Below are positions 54,166 through 63,925 of a stretch of DNA of 64,000 nt, one piece after another (the first letter of the stretch is position 1; each line of letters begins with the position of its first letter). Position numbers and translations under genes: made by a program. The stretch is from PUPG01 sp964463915 (GTDB lineage: Bacteria > Bacteroidota > Bacteroidia > Bacteroidales > UBA7960), in NCBI GenBank assembly GCA_964463915.1, contig CAYXEH010000002.1, positions 65,922 to 129,921 of the forward strand. Direction: 5' to 3'. A model generated the notes under the pieces. It searched no databases and was not told the origin of the DNA. It saw only the letters and a program-made list of their open reading frames with translations.

Positions 54166-55573
54166 GACGGCCTGCATGTTCTGTAATCAGCTCCCAGGCC
54201 CGTTCCACATGCCTCAGGCCTGTTGTCCTTTGCCCGACTGAAAGACGGATTGCATAACGGCCTTTTAACAGGGTATGGGTCAGAAACACCTCGCCTGAGG
54301 CGTTGACCGCATCCAGCAATTCCTTATTGAGATCCGCCAAAGCATCTTCCGGCAATCCTCCCGGGTTGTAACGGAAGCAAACCAAAGTCAGGTATTGCGG
54401 TGCCAGGGATTCAAAGCGCCGGTCGGCTTCCACCCATCCATGGAAACTTTGTGCCAGCCCGATGTGTTCACGGACCATTTCCCGGATGCCGGATACTCCG
54501 TAGGAACGCAATACAAACCACAGCTTCAGCGCCCGGAACCTGCGCCCCAGCTGAATGCCCCAGTCACGGTAATTCTTCACCTGGTCATCGGCGGCGGTTT
54601 TCAGGTATTCGGGCTGAATGCCCAGGGTATGGATCAGCATATCGGGATCACGTACAAAGTAGGCAGAACAGTCAAAATTGGTGAGCATCCATTTATGGGG
54701 GTTAAAGACAAATGAATCGGCCTGTTCAACTCCTTTCATAAACCACCTGTGGGCCGGATCCACCGCCGCCGTTCCCGCAAAAGCGGCATCCACGTGCAGC
54801 CAGATCCCGTACCGTTTGCAGATAGCTGCAATGGCTTCCACGGGGTCCATCGCCATGGATGAGGTGCTGCCCAGTGTAGCCACCACGCAGGCCGGCCGGC
54901 ATCCACTCGCAAGATCCTTTTTAATGGCTGTTTCCAACGATTCCGGGCACATGGCCAATGCATCGTCCACATCGGTCAGACGCAGGTTGTCCTTCCCGTA
55001 ACCGGCAATTTTTACCCCTTTTTCGATACTGGAATGGGTCTCCGATGAAGCATACACGGTCAGGGGCATTCTCACCCCCTCACGATTGGCAGCAAAATCA
55101 CTGACTTTCTCCCGGGCCGACAGCAGGGCACAAAGCGTCGCCGTTGAAGCCGTATCCTGGATCACCCCGGTCATGTCCGCGGGAAGACCGATCATATCGC
55201 CCAGCCATTCCATCATCCTTTCCTCGAGTTCCGCCGCTGCGGGCGAAGTCTGCCACACCATACACTGGCTGCCAAGGCCGGCCGTGAGCATTTCGGCCAG
55301 CACAGAGGCCGGGCTGTTGTTGGCGGGAAAATATGCAAACCATCCGGGATGTTGCCAATGGGTAATACCCGGCATCACCACCTCCTGAAAGTCTTTAAAA
55401 ATGGCATCCATCGATTCCCCAATTTCCGGCGGGCCGCCGGGAAGGCGGGCCAGAATGTCGCCGGGCGACACCTTTGACTTTACGGGGTAATGTTCCACAT
55501 GTTCAAAATAGTCCGCCAGCCAGTCCACAAATTCATGGCCGTAACGGCGAAAAGTATTGTTATCCATAACCAC
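54152..55573 (-). CDS. Aromatic-L-amino-acid decarboxylase-like PLP enzyme
   Basis: 473-residue group II decarboxylase. Family motifs: ITHWQHPGWFAYFPANNSPASVLAEML near 68-95, VIQDTASTATLCALLSAR near 138, LHVDAAFAGTAAVDP near 262, and the PLP lysine in FVFNPHKWMLTNFDCSAYFVRD near 293. It is close in layout to DOPA, tyrosine and tryptophan decarboxylases, which release CO2 to give amines. The exact substrate cannot be assigned. It appears to be a single gene with no amine transporter beside it. Confidence 0.88.
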   Translation of the reverse strand: MVMDNNTFRRYGHEFVDWLADYFEHVEHYPVKSKVSPGDILARLPGGPPEIGESMDAIFKDFQEVVMPGITHWQHPGWFAYFPANNSPASVLAEMLTAGLGSQCMVWQTSPAAAELEERMMEWLGDMIGLPADMTGVIQDTASTATLCALLSAREKVSDFAANREGVRMPLTVYASSETHSSIEKGVKIAGYGKDNLRLTDVDDALAMCPESLETAIKKDLASGCRPACVVATLGSTSSMAMDPVEAIAAICKRYGIWLHVDAAFAGTAAVDPAHRWFMKGVEQADSFVFNPHKWMLTNFDCSAYFVRDPDMLIHTLGIQPEYLKTAADDQVKNYRDWGIQLGRRFRALKLWFVLRSYGVSGIREMVREHIGLAQSFHGWVEADRRFESLAPQYLTLVCFRYNPGGLPEDALADLNKELLDAVNASGEVFLTHTLLKGRYAIRLSVGQRTTGLRHVERAWELITEHAGRLRTS

Positions 55574-55681
55574 GGGTTTGGGGTTTTTGCCACGAAGTTA
55601 CAGATAATTTCCCGTTGGAATTGAGTCTTGTTCATCCCCCGTTCACAGATGCTGCATAACCAGGTGGACGGATCGGTACAA

Positions 55682-56053
55682 TCAGAAAGGCAGGTCATCA
55701 TCTTCACCGATGGGCGGCAGGGGCTCATCCGTAGAAGGTGGTGCATCAAAAGGCGACGGAGCATCGCTTTCACCCGGGCCTGGTGAAGAAGACGATCTAT
55801 CTATCTTCCAGGCCTTCACATCGGTATACCATCGGCCGTTGAACTCACGGCTCTCGATATTGACCGAAGCCGTGATCCGTTCTCCTTCTTTCAGGTTAAA
55901 CTGGTCAATCTTATCCCCCCAAAGGGCGATACAGACTTTCCTCGGGTAAGGACCTTCGGTTTCAATAATCACTTCTTGCTTGCGCCAGGGGCCTTTGCGC
56001 CCTTCACCACTTTGTTCGGGGAGAATGGATAGGACAGTTCCGCTCAGTTCCAT
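55682..56053 (-). CDS. DUF3127 protein with SSB-like acidic tail
   Basis: 123-residue protein. A compact OB-like beta domain covers about 1-90 (MELSGTVLSILPEQSG, VCIALWGDKIDQFNLKEGERITASVNIESREFNGRWYTDVKAW). A Pro/Ser-rich linker leads to a C-terminal acidic tip DDDLPF, the same end that single-strand DNA-binding proteins use to recruit partners. A nucleic-acid role is inferred. The start at 56053 gives the usual family start (MEL SG-type). Confidence 0.8.
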   Translation of the reverse strand: MELSGTVLSILPEQSGEGRKGPWRKQEVIIETEGPYPRKVCIALWGDKIDQFNLKEGERITASVNIESREFNGRWYTDVKAWKIDRSSSSPGPGESDAPSPFDAPPSTDEPLPPIGEDDDLPF

Positions 56054-56132
56054 AATAGTAAGCCTGAATTGGTTATAATTGGATTCATTCACAGGATCAC
56101 CCTGCAGGGTCACAGGATCAATTCCTTTCAGT

Positions 56133-56140
56133 CAAAAGTA
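56133..56140 (-). promoter_or_regulatory. -7 box of the DUF3127 gene
   Basis: TACTTTTG on the minus strand, 80 nt before the ATG at 56053. The rest of the 341-nt gap (56054-56394) holds no gene that I can see. The amidohydrolase promoter may lie near 56332, where TATTTTTA only partly matches. Confidence 0.5.
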
Positions 56141-56394
56141 ACAGAAAAATGTCAGACAGGCAAACATACAGGCGATCCCCACAAGCATGTGTAATACCAC
56201 CGTATAAAATATTGTCCCGCACACAGAACAATAGTCCAGGGCTCTCGAAGAAATTTTTTAGTGTTCTGTATATTGATCACAACATTATGTCGGCAAAAAG
56301 GTCTGCAGTTCCAATCGTATGGTTATAATCCTTATTTTTAGCCGGAAAAAATCTGCTCACATCATTAATTTACTAACCAACCTAACCAAGCAAC

Positions 56395-59316
56395 ATGAAG
56401 CGTTCACACATTTCCCTGTTGATTTTATTGCTGGTGCTTTGCGGAGAGGTGACCGCGCAGACCTCCCGTTTGACGGGACTGCGGGAGAACACCCCATCCG
56501 TTTTTGCACTGACCAATGCCGAAATTTTCACCGAACCCGGAAGCAGTATATCCGGAGCCACCATGGTAGTGCGCGACGGAACCATCGAAGCCGTCGGCCG
56601 CCGTATCAGCATTCCTTCTGATGCCACGGTAATCGACATGGAAGGAAAAAAGATCTACCCCGGATTCATTGACCTTTTTACCCAGTACGGACTACCCACA
56701 CCTGAAAGCACAGACAACATCCACTGGAATCAGCAGATACGCGCTCATTACAGCAGTGCGGAAGATTTCACTCCTGACGAGGAAGCGGCCAGCGTATTGC
56801 GTAACCAGGGATTCGTAGCTGTACAGACTCTTCCCGCCCATGGGTTGTTCCGGGGTTATGGCAGCATCACTACCCTGGGATCGCGCGATGCCAATCGTGA
56901 ACTGATCCGCGCAGATCATTCCCAGATGCTCTCTTTCCGCCGCTCAAGGGAGCTCCGGCAAAGTTATCCCACCTCAGGAATGGGTGCCATTTCACTGGTC
57001 CGGCAGACACTCCTGGACGCCGAATGGTACCGCGAGGCCCACAATGCTTACAATGTACAGCAGGGCCTTGAACGACCGGAGACCAACAGGTCACTGGAAG
57101 CCATCGACAATGCCGTTCATCAGGAAATCCCTTTCATCATGGAAGCGGAAGACGAAAACTGGGTGATGCGATCACACGCCGTGGCTTCAGAATTCGGACT
57201 GAACATCTGGATACGCGGCAGCGGACATGAATACCGGGCCCTGGAATCCGTCAGTGAAACAGGCCGCCCCCTCATCCTTCCCCTTAACTTCCCGAAGACC
57301 CCCGATGTGACCTCCCCGGAAGAGGCAAGAAGGGTTTCGCTGGAGGCACTCAGGCACTGGTACTATGCACCGGAGAATCCTGCTCGTGTGGCGGAAGCCG
57401 GTATTCCCATGGCACTGACCGCCTATGGCAGCAACAAGAATTTTCTGGACAACCTGAAAACCGCAGTGGAACGTGGTCTGAACCCGGAAAATGCCCTGCG
57501 CGCCCTCACCACCACCCCTGCATCCATGCTGGGCATCGACAATCGCTATGGCAGCCTTACCGAAGGGAAAGCAGCCAGTTTTATCGTTGCCGACAAAGAC
57601 CTGTTTGATCATAACTCAAAGATCCTCCAGGTATGGATAGATGGACAGGAATACAAAATAAACCCCGATCGCAATGAGCCGGGAGGACAATGGCTGATCA
57701 GTGGCAGGGAAGAACTCACGGATGCCGTAATCAACATAGAAGGAAGGCCTGGCCAGTTCCGCGGAACCATCACCCTGGACGACCAGTCTGTCCGGCTGAT
57801 GCGTATCCGGATTGAAAACAATCGCCTGTATACAGGCTTTTCTGGTGAATCCCTCGGTCTGGACGGCATCATCAGGCTTTCAGCCAACCTCGGCAGCGAC
57901 GAATTGCTGGGCGTGGGTGAAACATCAGACGGAGAATTCTTTACCTGGAAAGCGGCACGAATTGAACCGGCAGGGGAAGGCAGGGAAAGGACAAGGGCAC
58001 CGTTCATCCCGCTAAACCTTCCCGAACGCTATCCTTCAGTAGATTACGGACTCACTGCCATTCCTGAACAACCGGATCATTTACTGGTCCGGAATGCCAC
58101 CATCTGGACCCAGGGCGAAGAGGGTATCATGGAAAATGCCGACATGCTCATTACCGATGGCCGGATCGCCGCTGTCGGTTACAACATCGATGCTCCCAGG
58201 CGTGCCACGGTGATCGACGCCGACGGCCGCCATGTGACACCGGGCCTGATCGATCCCCATATTCATTCCAGTATAGCAGGGGGAGTGAATGAAACCGGTG
58301 ATGCCATCACCTCTGAAACCCGAATCCAGGATGTGATGGATGCCAACAACGTGTGGATTTATCGTCTGCTGGCCGGTGGTACCACCAGTGCCAAATTATT
58401 CCATGGTTCTGCCAATCCCATTGGCGGGCAGGATGCTGCCATGAAAATGCGTTGGGGACACAGACCGGATGAATTATTGATCGAGGATGCCTTCCCGGGA
58501 TTGAAAATGGCCCTCGGGGAGAACGTAAAACGCATGGGTTCGCGCTACCCCAGCAGCCGCCAGGGTACGGAACAGATCATCAAGGATGCCTTCCAGGCAG
58601 CTGTGGAGTACGGGAAAGCCTGGGAACGCTGGAAGAATGATCCCACCGGCATCCCGCCAAGGAGAGACCTGCAGCTGGAACCCATTCTGGAGGTAATCAA
58701 CGGGGAAAGAAAAGCCCACGTACATGCATACCGACAGGACGAAATGCTTATGATGATCAGGTTGGGCGATGAGTTTGGATTTACCGTCGGCACCTTCGAG
58801 CACGGCCTGGAAGCTTACAAAATTGCCGATGAGATCAGGGAACACGGGGTAGCCCCCGTTGTCTGGAGCGACTGGGCCGCCTTTAAAGTAGAGGCCTATG
58901 ATGGCATCCTGCACAATGCTAAGATCCTGAATGACGCCGGCGTACTCACCACCCTTCATTCTGACAATACCCAGTTGTCGAGCCGCATGAACTGGGAAGC
59001 CGCCAAGACCATGAAAACGGGCGTGGATGAAATTGATGCCATGAATTTCATCACAATTAACCCGGCCAAAGTGATGGGCATTGACCACCGCATCGGATCC
59101 CTGGAGGAAGGCAAAGACGCTGATTTTGTGATCTGGAACGGTCATCCCATGTCCACCTTCTCTACGCCTGACCAGACCTGGGTAGACGGCAGAAAATATT
59201 TTGACCGGGAAACCGATCTGCAACTACAGAAAGAGGTCAGACAGGAAAGGGCCATGATCATCGACCGCATCCTGGAACGACAACAGGGTGAGAGAAACAA
59301 CAATGATGAACAGTAA
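56395..59316 (+). CDS. Exported double amidohydrolase-family protein
   Basis: 973-residue exported protein with two M38/amidohydrolase-type halves. A signal peptide covers about 1-22. The N-terminal half (about 40-430) has the composite fold ends (GKKIYPGFIDLFTQYG near 85, GSLTEGKAASFIVADKDLFD near 385) but lacks the HxH metal motif. The C-terminal half (about 565-950) keeps it: TPGLIDPHIHSS near 617, AHVHAY near 777, GTFEHGLEAYKIA near 800, TLHSDNT near 857 and GSLEEGKDADFVIW near 905. The second half is therefore the likely catalyst, perhaps an imidazolonepropionase- or peptidase-like hydrolase. It is followed at 52 nt by a related gene. Confidence 0.88.
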   Translation: MKRSHISLLILLLVLCGEVTAQTSRLTGLRENTPSVFALTNAEIFTEPGSSISGATMVVRDGTIEAVGRRISIPSDATVIDMEGKKIYPGFIDLFTQYGLPTPESTDNIHWNQQIRAHYSSAEDFTPDEEAASVLRNQGFVAVQTLPAHGLFRGYGSITTLGSRDANRELIRADHSQMLSFRRSRELRQSYPTSGMGAISLVRQTLLDAEWYREAHNAYNVQQGLERPETNRSLEAIDNAVHQEIPFIMEAEDENWVMRSHAVASEFGLNIWIRGSGHEYRALESVSETGRPLILPLNFPKTPDVTSPEEARRVSLEALRHWYYAPENPARVAEAGIPMALTAYGSNKNFLDNLKTAVERGLNPENALRALTTTPASMLGIDNRYGSLTEGKAASFIVADKDLFDHNSKILQVWIDGQEYKINPDRNEPGGQWLISGREELTDAVINIEGRPGQFRGTITLDDQSVRLMRIRIENNRLYTGFSGESLGLDGIIRLSANLGSDELLGVGETSDGEFFTWKAARIEPAGEGRERTRAPFIPLNLPERYPSVDYGLTAIPEQPDHLLVRNATIWTQGEEGIMENADMLITDGRIAAVGYNIDAPRRATVIDADGRHVTPGLIDPHIHSSIAGGVNETGDAITSETRIQDVMDANNVWIYRLLAGGTTSAKLFHGSANPIGGQDAAMKMRWGHRPDELLIEDAFPGLKMALGENVKRMGSRYPSSRQGTEQIIKDAFQAAVEYGKAWERWKNDPTGIPPRRDLQLEPILEVINGERKAHVHAYRQDEMLMMIRLGDEFGFTVGTFEHGLEAYKIADEIREHGVAPVVWSDWAAFKVEAYDGILHNAKILNDAGVLTTLHSDNTQLSSRMNWEAAKTMKTGVDEIDAMNFITINPAKVMGIDHRIGSLEEGKDADFVIWNGHPMSTFSTPDQTWVDGRKYFDRETDLQLQKEVRQERAMIIDRILERQQGERNNNDEQ

Positions 59317-59368
59317 GCAGGTGGCTTTTTCAGGCATCCTAACGTAGAACCAAACAAATCAATATACA

Positions 59369-60679
59369 ATGAAATCAATTGCCAATCAAATACATATCAG
59401 CAAGTTGTTCAGAAGCTCACTTGCCATGCTGGTGATAATATTTCTGGCCGGCAGCGAACTGTTAGCACAAACCCCGGCACCACCGCAGCAACAACCCATT
59501 GCCATAACCGGCGGGACCATTCACACCGTAACCAACGGTGTGATCATTGACGGGACGGTACTGTTTGACAACGGCCGGATCATTGCCGTGGGTACAGATG
59601 TGACTGTTCCGGAAAATGCCGAAGTGATCGATGCAAGCGGAAAACATGTGTATCCCGGGCTGATCCACGGTCAAAGCACACTCGGTCTCACAGAAATCGG
59701 CCGGATCGCCGAAAGCACCGACCTGGCCGAAACCGGGAATATCAACCCCAACATTCGCGCCCAGGTTGCTTATCATTCCATCAGCGAACATATCCCGGTG
59801 GCCGCCCTGAACGGTGTGACCACAGTGATACCCACCCCGGGCGGAAGCCTCATTTCAGGTAAACCGGCTGCCATGATGACCGACGGCTGGACCTGGGAGC
59901 AGATGACCTTAAGGGAAGGGATCGCCATGACAATCAACTGGCCCTCGATGCGCGACAGCGATCAATACAGGGAGGACGTGGAGGAAATTCAGCAGGCTTT
60001 TGACAAGGCACGAAGGTACCAGACCGCCAGGTTGGCCATGGAAGCCGGCGAAGGACCGCATCATCCTTTCGACATTCGCTGGGAAGCCATGCTGCCGGTA
60101 CTGGAAGGGGAAATGCCGGTATTGGTCAATGTAGGTGACCTCCGCCAGATACAGGCAGCGATCGCCTGGACAGAAAAGGAAAATCTGGATGTGATCCTGG
60201 CGGGCAGTCGTGATTTCGGGCTGGTGGCAGATCAACTGGCAGAAAAAGGAATCCCCGTGATGCTCACCAGTATCATCTCCGGCCCAGACACCAACTGGGA
60301 AGCTTATGATCAGGGTTATTCCAACCCCCGCAAGCTCTATGAGGCCGGGGTTGATTTCCTTATTGCAGGAGAAAACTCGGCAGCCTATGCCTACCGCCTG
60401 CCCCATCATGCCGCATCGGCAGTGGCCTTCGGGCTTCCGGAAGAGGAAGCCCTGAAGTCCATCACCATCAATGCCGCCCGCATACTGGGCATCGACGACC
60501 TGGTGGGCAGCATTGAAGCCGGCAAGGATGCCACCCTGATGATCACCACAGGAAATCCCCTGGAGTTGTGGACAAGTAATGAACAGGTGTTTATACAGGG
60601 GCGGAAACTGGAGATGATGGACAAACACCACCGCCTTTACGAACGCTATAAGGAAAAGCACAGGCAGGAGCAACTCTAA
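59369..60679 (+). CDS. Exported amidohydrolase-family protein lacking HxH
   Basis: 436-residue exported relative of the preceding gene product. The N-terminal segment up to about residue 34 contains the export signal (LAMLVIIFLAGSELLAQ). GKHVYPGLIHGQSTLGLTEIG near 90 stands where active members have an HxH motif. Later motifs are ITSIISGPDT-like TSIISG near 307, a GENSAAYAYRLPHHAASAVAFGL stretch near 330 and GSIEAGKDATLMITTGNPLEL near 373. It may be non-catalytic or bind metal differently. Probably co-transcribed with the upstream gene. Confidence 0.85.
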   Translation: MKSIANQIHISKLFRSSLAMLVIIFLAGSELLAQTPAPPQQQPIAITGGTIHTVTNGVIIDGTVLFDNGRIIAVGTDVTVPENAEVIDASGKHVYPGLIHGQSTLGLTEIGRIAESTDLAETGNINPNIRAQVAYHSISEHIPVAALNGVTTVIPTPGGSLISGKPAAMMTDGWTWEQMTLREGIAMTINWPSMRDSDQYREDVEEIQQAFDKARRYQTARLAMEAGEGPHHPFDIRWEAMLPVLEGEMPVLVNVGDLRQIQAAIAWTEKENLDVILAGSRDFGLVADQLAEKGIPVMLTSIISGPDTNWEAYDQGYSNPRKLYEAGVDFLIAGENSAAYAYRLPHHAASAVAFGLPEEEALKSITINAARILGIDDLVGSIEAGKDATLMITTGNPLELWTSNEQVFIQGRKLEMMDKHHRLYERYKEKHRQEQL

Positions 60680-60695
60680 GCGACTTAATGCCAAA

Positions 60696-60795
60696 NNNNN
60701 NNNNNNNNNNNNNNNNNNNNNNNNNNNNNNNNNNNNNNNNNNNNNNNNNNNNNNNNNNNNNNNNNNNNNNNNNNNNNNNNNNNNNNNNNNNNNNN
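60696..60795. other. Scaffold gap of 100 N
   Basis: Exactly 100 undetermined bases, the conventional placeholder for a gap of unknown size. The distance and even the order of the two flanks are not proven by this sequence. The promoter of the following small lipoprotein gene may be lost in it. Confidence 0.98.
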
Positions 60796-60818
60796 TATTA
60801 AACCTAAAAATTGAAGCG

Positions 60819-61250
60819 ATGAAAAAGATTCTGAAAAGTCAACATGTGTTTTCTTTTGCCTCAGCTCTTTTATTAACTGTATTTATGGCCTCCTGCGGTG
60901 GCGGGGCACAGCAAAAGGCACAAGAATCACAACTGAAAGAGGTAAAAGCAGAAGTTACCCAGGAACTGACTCAACTCAGAAGCACCATCGATGAACGAAT
61001 CACCACTATTGATGGCGAGTTGGAACACGCGGATGGAGAGGTCAAAGAGCAGCTGGAACTTGGTAAAGAGTCGCTGGAAGAGCAGCGTGCCAAGCTTACT
61101 GAAGAGATTGAAAAGGTGGAAGACGCCAACGTAGAAGAATGGGATGAAGTAGTAAACGGTGTAACATTGACTTATCGTGAAGCCAATGAAGAAATGAATA
61201 CCGTTTCCAAGAACGTAAGAGAGTGGCTGGAAAGAGGAGAAGAACAATAG
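60819..61250 (+). CDS. Small coiled-coil lipoprotein
   Basis: 143-residue protein with a lipoprotein signal (FASALLLTVFMASC, lipobox MASC) followed by a highly charged helix. Heptad-like patterns such as QLKEVKAEVTQELTQLRSTI and KEQLELGKESLEEQRAKLTEEI predict a long coiled coil in the periplasm. I do not recognise a named family. A strong terminator follows. Confidence 0.75.
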   Translation: MKKILKSQHVFSFASALLLTVFMASCGGGAQQKAQESQLKEVKAEVTQELTQLRSTIDERITTIDGELEHADGEVKEQLELGKESLEEQRAKLTEEIEKVEDANVEEWDEVVNGVTLTYREANEEMNTVSKNVREWLERGEEQ

Positions 61251-61294
61251 CCACTCATCCAACAAGGACAAACCACTCATCCGAGGTAAGAACC

Positions 61295-61328
61295 AAAGCC
61301 TGGCCGCTTAAGCGGGTAGGCTTTTTTT
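61295..61328 (+). terminator. Intrinsic terminator of the coiled-coil lipoprotein gene
   Basis: AAAGCCT with inner CCGC pairs with GCGG and AGGCTTT around a short TTAA loop, followed by a run of seven T. It is 45 nt after the stop codon. Confidence 0.85.
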
Positions 61329-61389
61329 ATAATGAGGCAGGTTGGGTTTTTTATATCTTCCGGAGGGTGGGATTTCCCCCGAAAAAACG

Positions 61390-61397
61390 TACCTTTG
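61390..61397 (+). promoter_or_regulatory. -7 box of typA
   Basis: TACCTTTG followed by CA fits TAnnTTTGC, 36 nt before the ATG at 61434. Confidence 0.6.
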
Positions 61398-61433
61398 CAG
61401 GCTTTTTCAATCATATACATTTACATCTGATCC

Positions 61434-63236
61434 ATGATCCGTAACATTGCCATTATAGCCCACGTTGACCACGGCAAAACCACCCTGGTCGATCGCCTCC
61501 TGCACCAGGTCAAGCTTTTCCGCGAAAACCAGGAGACCGGGGAACTCATCCTCGACAGCAACGACCTGGAAAAGGAAAGGGGCATCACCATTTTATCCAA
61601 AAACTGCTCGGTCCGCTACAAAGACATCAAAATCAATATCATTGACACACCTGGTCACTCTGATTTTGGTGGTGAGGTTGAAAGGGTGCTGAATATGGCC
61701 GACGGGGTTCTGCTGATCGTGGATGCCTTCGAAGGCCCCATGCCACAAACACGTTTTGTGCTGGAGAAGGCCTTATTGCTGAACAAAAAACCCATCGTGG
61801 TAATCAACAAGGTGGACAAACCCCATTGCGACCCGGATCTGACCCAGGAAAAGGTATTTGACCTGATGTTCAGCCTGAATGCCACCGAAGACCAGCTCGA
61901 CTTCCCTACCGTATTCGGCTCCGCCAAGGGAGGCTGGATGTCGGACGACTGGAAGAATCCCACCACTGACGTATCCCACCTGCTGGATATGATCATTGAA
62001 CACATCCCCGAAGTCACCTACCCGGAAGGAAGCACCCAGATGCAGATCAACTCACTGGATTACAGCTCCTACGTGGGCCGGATTGCCGTGGGTAAACTGA
62101 CCCGCGGCAGCCTTAAAGAAAACCAGCCGGTTTCACTGGTCAAACGTGATGGCAGTGTCGTGAAATCACGCATCAAGGAACTATACGTGTTCGAAGGACT
62201 GGGCAAACAAAAGGTCAAGGAAGAGATCCATGCCGGTGAGATCTGTGCCGTGCTTGGCATCGAAGACTTTGAGATTGGCGACACCATTGCCGATTTTGAG
62301 AGTCCCGAAGGGATCAAACCCATTGACATCGACCTGCCCACCATGAGCATGCTGTTCTCCATCAACAACTCCCCTTTCTTTGGCAGGGATGGAAAATATG
62401 TCACCAGTCGCCACCTTCGTGACCGGCTGATGAAGGAAACAGAAAAGAACCTGGCCCTGAGGGTGGAAGAGACCAATTCGGCCGACTCTTACCTGGTATT
62501 CGGACGGGGCATTCTACACTTGTCTATTCTGATCGAGACCATGCGCCGCGAAGGATATGAACTGCAAGTCGGCCAGCCCCAGGTGATCATGAAGGAGATC
62601 GACGGAAAAGTACATGAACCTGTGGAAAACCTGACCGTGCATGTACCGGAAGCCTTTGCCGGGAAAGTGATCGAGATGGTTTCCCAACGCAAAGGCGACA
62701 TGGTGAATATGGAGCAGAAGGGCGACCGGACAATACTTGAGTTTGACATTCCGGCCCGCGGACTCATCGGGCTGCGAAGCAATATGCTCACCATCACCGA
62801 AGGGGAAGCTGTCATGGCCCACCGCTTCAAGGCCTTTGAACCCCATAAAGGAGCATTCGGCGTGAAACGTAACGGTGCACTGATCGCCATGGAAACAGGC
62901 ACGGCCATCGCCTATTCCATTGACAAATTGCAAGACCGTGGGAAATTTTTCGTTGATCCCGGATCTGAGATCTACGCCGGGCAGGTAATCGGGGAAAACA
63001 CCCGCCAGGATGATTTACTGGTGAATGTGATTAAAACAAAAAAACTATCCAATGTGCGTGCCTCAGGCGCAGACGATAAGGCAAACATTGCCCCCGCAGT
63101 CAAATTCTCCATGGAAGAGGCCCTGGAATACATCAACAAAGATGAGTGCGTGGAATTTACCCCAAAACACATTCGCATGCGCAAGATCATCCTGGATGAA
63201 CACGAGCGAAAGCGTGCTGCAAAAAGCAACGCCTGA
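61434..63236 (+). CDS. typA: Translational GTPase TypA/BipA
   Basis: 600-residue ribosome-associated GTPase of the EF-G family. G1 AHVDHGKTT at about 9-17, switch with LEKERGITILSKN near 45, G3 DTPGHSDFGGEV near 72, G4 VINKVDKPHCDP near 123. Domains II, III and V follow, with the BipA-specific C-terminal end VEFTPKHIRMRKIILDEHERKR. It helps 50S assembly and growth under stress or cold. Confidence 0.97.
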   Translation: MIRNIAIIAHVDHGKTTLVDRLLHQVKLFRENQETGELILDSNDLEKERGITILSKNCSVRYKDIKINIIDTPGHSDFGGEVERVLNMADGVLLIVDAFEGPMPQTRFVLEKALLLNKKPIVVINKVDKPHCDPDLTQEKVFDLMFSLNATEDQLDFPTVFGSAKGGWMSDDWKNPTTDVSHLLDMIIEHIPEVTYPEGSTQMQINSLDYSSYVGRIAVGKLTRGSLKENQPVSLVKRDGSVVKSRIKELYVFEGLGKQKVKEEIHAGEICAVLGIEDFEIGDTIADFESPEGIKPIDIDLPTMSMLFSINNSPFFGRDGKYVTSRHLRDRLMKETEKNLALRVEETNSADSYLVFGRGILHLSILIETMRREGYELQVGQPQVIMKEIDGKVHEPVENLTVHVPEAFAGKVIEMVSQRKGDMVNMEQKGDRTILEFDIPARGLIGLRSNMLTITEGEAVMAHRFKAFEPHKGAFGVKRNGALIAMETGTAIAYSIDKLQDRGKFFVDPGSEIYAGQVIGENTRQDDLLVNVIKTKKLSNVRASGADDKANIAPAVKFSMEEALEYINKDECVEFTPKHIRMRKIILDEHERKRAAKSNA

Positions 63237-63289
63237 GGTCCACTCAAAATATAATTGTATATTGGGGTATTGCATTCAATCACTGAATC

Positions 63290-63925
63290 ATGAAAATAAA
63301 CCTTTTGGGATTTTTAATCGTTGCCCTTATGTCTGTTTCCAACCTATCTGCACAACAAGAAGTAATCCCCCTGCCGGAGCCACAGAAAACGGGCGGCATG
63401 CCTTTGTTCGAAGCCCTTGACAACAGGCAGAGCATGCGAAACTACAGCCAGGAAGAACTTAGCCGGCAAGATCTTTCCAACCTGCTTTGGGCGGCCATCG
63501 GGGTGAATCGTGATGACGGAAAACGCACCGCACCAACGGCCAGGAATTGGCTACAGTTCGACATTTATGTGATCATGGCTGACGGATCCTACCTGTATGA
63601 TGCGGCCGATCATGCCCTGATCAGAATTACTGACGAGGATTTGCGGGAACATGCCGGCACCCAGGGCTTTGCCCGAACCGCTCCGGTGAACCTCATTTTC
63701 GTATCTGACCATGATCGCATGACGGGTGCCGACCGTGCCAAGAGGGATTTTAATTCTGCCACTGACGTGGGATTCATTTCCCAGAATGTATACCTGTTTT
63801 GCGCCTCAGAAGGACTGGCCACCGTGGTACGCGGAATGGTTGACCGGGAAAAACTTCACGAGGTTCTACAGTTAAGGCCCGCACAACATGTCATTTTGGG
63901 GCAGAGTGTGGGATATCCGGCGTAA
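63290..63925 (+). CDS. Exported nitroreductase-family (SagB/ThcOx-like) protein
   Basis: 211-residue flavin protein. A signal peptide (about 1-21, MKINLLGFLIVALMSVSNLSA) precedes the nitroreductase fold with EALDNRQSMRNYSQEELSRQDLSNLLWAAIGVNRDDGKRTAPTARN, DVGFISQNVYLFCASEGLATVVRG and a C-terminal HVILGQSVGYP. These match the FMN-binding loops of small SagB-type members. Export of such an enzyme is unusual for the general family but recurs in Bacteroidota. The substrate is unknown. The final codons resemble a sequence 75 nt further on. Confidence 0.85.
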   Translation: MKINLLGFLIVALMSVSNLSAQQEVIPLPEPQKTGGMPLFEALDNRQSMRNYSQEELSRQDLSNLLWAAIGVNRDDGKRTAPTARNWLQFDIYVIMADGSYLYDAADHALIRITDEDLREHAGTQGFARTAPVNLIFVSDHDRMTGADRAKRDFNSATDVGFISQNVYLFCASEGLATVVRGMVDREKLHEVLQLRPAQHVILGQSVGYPA

